Under the pieces are notes generated by a model. It was given only the letters and a program-made list of their open reading frames with translations, made no database searches and had not been told where the DNA came from. The position numbers and the translations under genes were made by a program. A stretch of DNA of 64,000 nt from Austropuccinia psidii. Lineage: Eukaryota > Basidiomycota > Pucciniomycetes > Pucciniales > Sphaerophragmiaceae. Shown here piece by piece: positions 61,544 through 64,000 of the stretch (within the stretch, counting starts at the first letter, position 1; every line of letters begins with the position of its first letter). The DNA lies in assembly GCA_023105745.1 (NCBI GenBank), contig JALGQZ010000015.1, positions 4,797,499 through 4,861,498 of the forward strand, given 5' to 3'.

Positions 61544-64000
61544 ACCAACCAAAGGGATGGTATATATACATGGAACAGCCACAAAAGTGACTGTCTGTAT
61601 TGACAATTCTCAGCATCCACTGATCATTGACAGTGGAGCACACTGCTCCATAGTGGCCAGAGAATATCTGGATAACCACTTCCAAAATTGGGAAGAACAG
61701 CTCTTGCCCACCAAAGCAAAGAGCTTTGAAAGTGCATCAGGGAAGATAACTTCCATTGGAACAATTATCAAAGAGATAATTATACCCCATAGAAAAGGTA
61801 ATATCAGACTCAATCCAGAGTTTTTAGTGCTTGACAATGCCCACATCCAAGGGTTCTTACTGGGAACAGACTACCAGAGGATGTATGGCGTAGATATTTA
61901 CAACAGTAAAAATAGGCACATTACCATTGGTACCAACAAGGAAAAGAAGTTTCACTTGTTATATACCAGATATCTTCTCAGGATCCACTGGAAGAAATTC
62001 TGAATGAATTCAGGGAGGGACAGTTTAGCACTACCCTCACCAGTAAACAAAAACTAGGTTTACTGAAGATGCTGAGGAAGAACAGACCATCATTTGCCAT
62101 TGGTGAAGAACCATTAGGCAAGATCAAAGGCCATGATATAGAACTATATCTGGATTTAGAAAGACCTTATCCACCCATGCTCAGGAGACCTCCTTATCCA
62201 GCAAGCGTGGAAACCAGGAAAGAAATTGAAAAACACATCAATGAACTCCTGGACATGGATGTCATCAGAAAGATTGGACATAATGAAATAGTGGAAATCA
62301 CCACTCCTGTCCTAATCACCTGGCATGATGGCAAGTCTAGACTTTGTGGAGACTTCAGAGCTCTGAATAACTACACAAAAGCAGACAGGTACCCTATACC
62401 CAGTATACCTCATGCCTTGGATAAACTGGAAAAAGCCAAATACATAACCAAAATGGATTGTATAAAAGGCTTCCACTAAAATGGAGTTAAAACAAACTCC
62501 ATGAAATTACTCAGAATAATATGCCATATGGGCATATATGGGTATACCAGGATGCCATTTGGCATCAAAGATGCACCAGCCCACTTCCAAAGGATGATGG
62601 ACACAATATTTTAAGAAGAAATATTGGAAGGCTGGATGGTGGTATATATTGATGAAATCATTATATACTCAGAAATATGGGAAGACCATGTACAATACAT
62701 AGACAGAGTGCTAAGTAAATGTACACCCATCAATCTGAAGATTTCACTGAAAAAGTGTAATTTTGGCCAACAAGAGCTACTAGCTCTAGGACATAAAGTA
62801 TCAGGTCTTAGTCTGGCAATTGACCAGAAGAAAGTAGAAGCAGTACTGCAAAAGCCAGTACCAAATAGAATCAAAGAGATGCAATATTTCCTTGGGTTTG
62901 CTACCTACTACAGAACCCACATCAAGAATTTTGTCCACATAACTAGTAGTTTATACAAGTTATGTTCAAAAGATGTAGTTTTTGAAATTACCAAGGAAAG
63001 AAGGGATGCATATGAGAGGATCAAACATGAACTCACAAATGCACCTGTGCTCATCTTACCTGACTTTGAACTACCATTCAAGTTATATATAGATGCAGCA
63101 TGTAGCCAAGGCTTAGGAGCAGCCCTTCACCAAACGCAAATTGTGGATGGTGAACCAAGAGAGGGAGTAATAGGTTACATCTCTAGCCAACTGAAAGATT
63201 CAGAAGCCAGGTATGGGGCTACCCAGACTGAATGTCTATGATTAGTCTGGGCTCTGGAGAAACTCTACTATTATCTGGAGGGTGCAGTCTTTGAAGTGTA
63301 CACAGACTGCACAGCCTTGAAGTCTTTACTAAACATGAAGACTACAAATAGACACATGCTGAGATGGCAGATAGCCATCCAGGAGTATAGAGGGAACATG
63401 ACCATTATATACAAAGAAGGTAAAAGCCATACCAATGCAGATTGCCTCAGAAGGTGGCCACTGGATAATGTCAAGAGCAATCCAGCTTATGACCCTGAAG
63501 TTGCAGCCAAGATCCCCATTCATTTCATGGAAATAGATAGGAGGAAGAACTTCAGATTATCTGAATGGGCACCAGGAAGTGGTACCCTTGAAAGTGGGAA
63601 CACTGAGTCAGAAGGAACAGAAACCCCCATACTGGGAATAAGCTCCTCAGAACTGCACAATGAACTTTTCAGTGCAGTACTGAAGTCTTATGCAAAGCAA
63701 AAACAGTGTGGCATACTAATACAACTCCTTCAGCAAAAGTACAGGAGTCCAGAACTGGAATCCCAGCTGGAAGAACCCTGGTTGAGGGCCTACAAGGACA
63801 GCAAGTTCTTCCTTGTGGATGGTCTGCTCTACCACAGAGAGAAGGACACAAGTGCACTCACAGTGGTAGGCAGAGACCACATCTCTCTGATCCTACAGGA
63901 ATGTCATGACTGCGCCTATATGGGACACATGAGTGAAGACAGGACCAGAGAGAGGGTAGCAAGCACAGCTTGGTGGCCCAAGTGGGAACAAGAGTTGAGG
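61544..64000 (+). pseudogene. pol: element D2 pol: PR-RT-RNaseH and start of IN
   Basis: Protease at 61557-62003 (IIDSGAHCSIVARE, FLLGTDYQRMYGVDIY), then a one-base shift near 61960. RT runs 62069-62479 (GHDIELYLDLERPYPPMLRR, RLCGDFRALNNY) to a TAA, then has a second TAA at about 62612. The catalytic box reads YIDEIIIYSE, so the second catalytic Asp is Glu. Connection FLGFATYYRTHIKNF and RNase H ([27 protein letters not shown]) follow with a TGA at about 63241; the ADGLSRW motif is ADCLRRW. The frame stays open to the window end in the integrase zinc module ([17 protein letters not shown]). Inactive copy, cut off by the window edge. Confidence 0.9.

Larger units (their letters stand above)
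46075..64000 (+). mobile_element. element D2: same family as D1, inserted in D1 gag, runs off the window
   Basis: It starts TGTCAGCC immediately after ...ctcttc of D1 gag (capsid sequence that continues GLFIDVPS in D2's own gag). It consists of 5' LTR, leader, upstream exon, overlapping f2/f1, gag to 50565, then PR-RT-RNaseH-IN from 61544. Element E (50566-61538) separates gag from protease. The 3' LTR lies beyond 64000. Confidence 0.85.

Overview
The window is eukaryotic, AT-rich and made almost entirely of retrotransposons, with one host gene that contains introns. Short spliceosomal introns (about 60-90 nt), chromodomain-bearing Ty3/gypsy elements and the wording of the Gag/Pol proteins fit a rust fungus (Pucciniales). 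My best guess is the myrtle rust Austropuccinia psidii, whose predicted proteins I remember as having very similar motifs. The species is an inference; no search was run.

Left nest (1-28755). Element A (+ strand chromovirus, partly outside the window) is split by element B (4095-23798, - strand; 5-bp target duplication ggttt). B's right LTR is in turn split by element C (12734-22675, - strand; target duplication caaac). Insertion order is therefore A, then B, then C. C is youngest: its LTRs are nearly identical and its pol has a single nonsense codon.

Gene island (about 28756-42360). One conserved gene, a YPP1/TTC7-type TPR protein of the plasma-membrane PI4-kinase complex, lies at 30005-33949 in about ten exons. 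The rest is AT-rich intergenic DNA holding a degenerate minus-strand D-type LTR fragment (about 35900-36654) and a solo E-type LTR (39385-41209) still flanked by its target duplication gtaaa.

Right nest (42361-64000). Element D1 (+) is entered in gag by D2, a member of the same family (46075 to beyond the window). D2 is split between gag and protease by element E (50566-61538; target duplication gttac).

The most interesting signal is at the 5' end of gag in B, C, D1, D2 and E. Each copy has a small upstream exon, a 62-89 nt phase-1 intron, and then two overlapping reading frames. The start of the frame that leads into capsid (f1; M-x-x-TR-x-G-x-x-Y in B, C and E) lies inside the intron, just before the acceptor. 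Splicing instead joins the upstream exon to the +1 frame (f2), which encodes a different protein conserved between families (NSYL..FL, GW.P and RIPK...M.NVF.MA motifs). This looks like a retrotransposon gene with splice-controlled dual coding, perhaps linked to a -1 frameshift site (CCCAAAG) in B and E.
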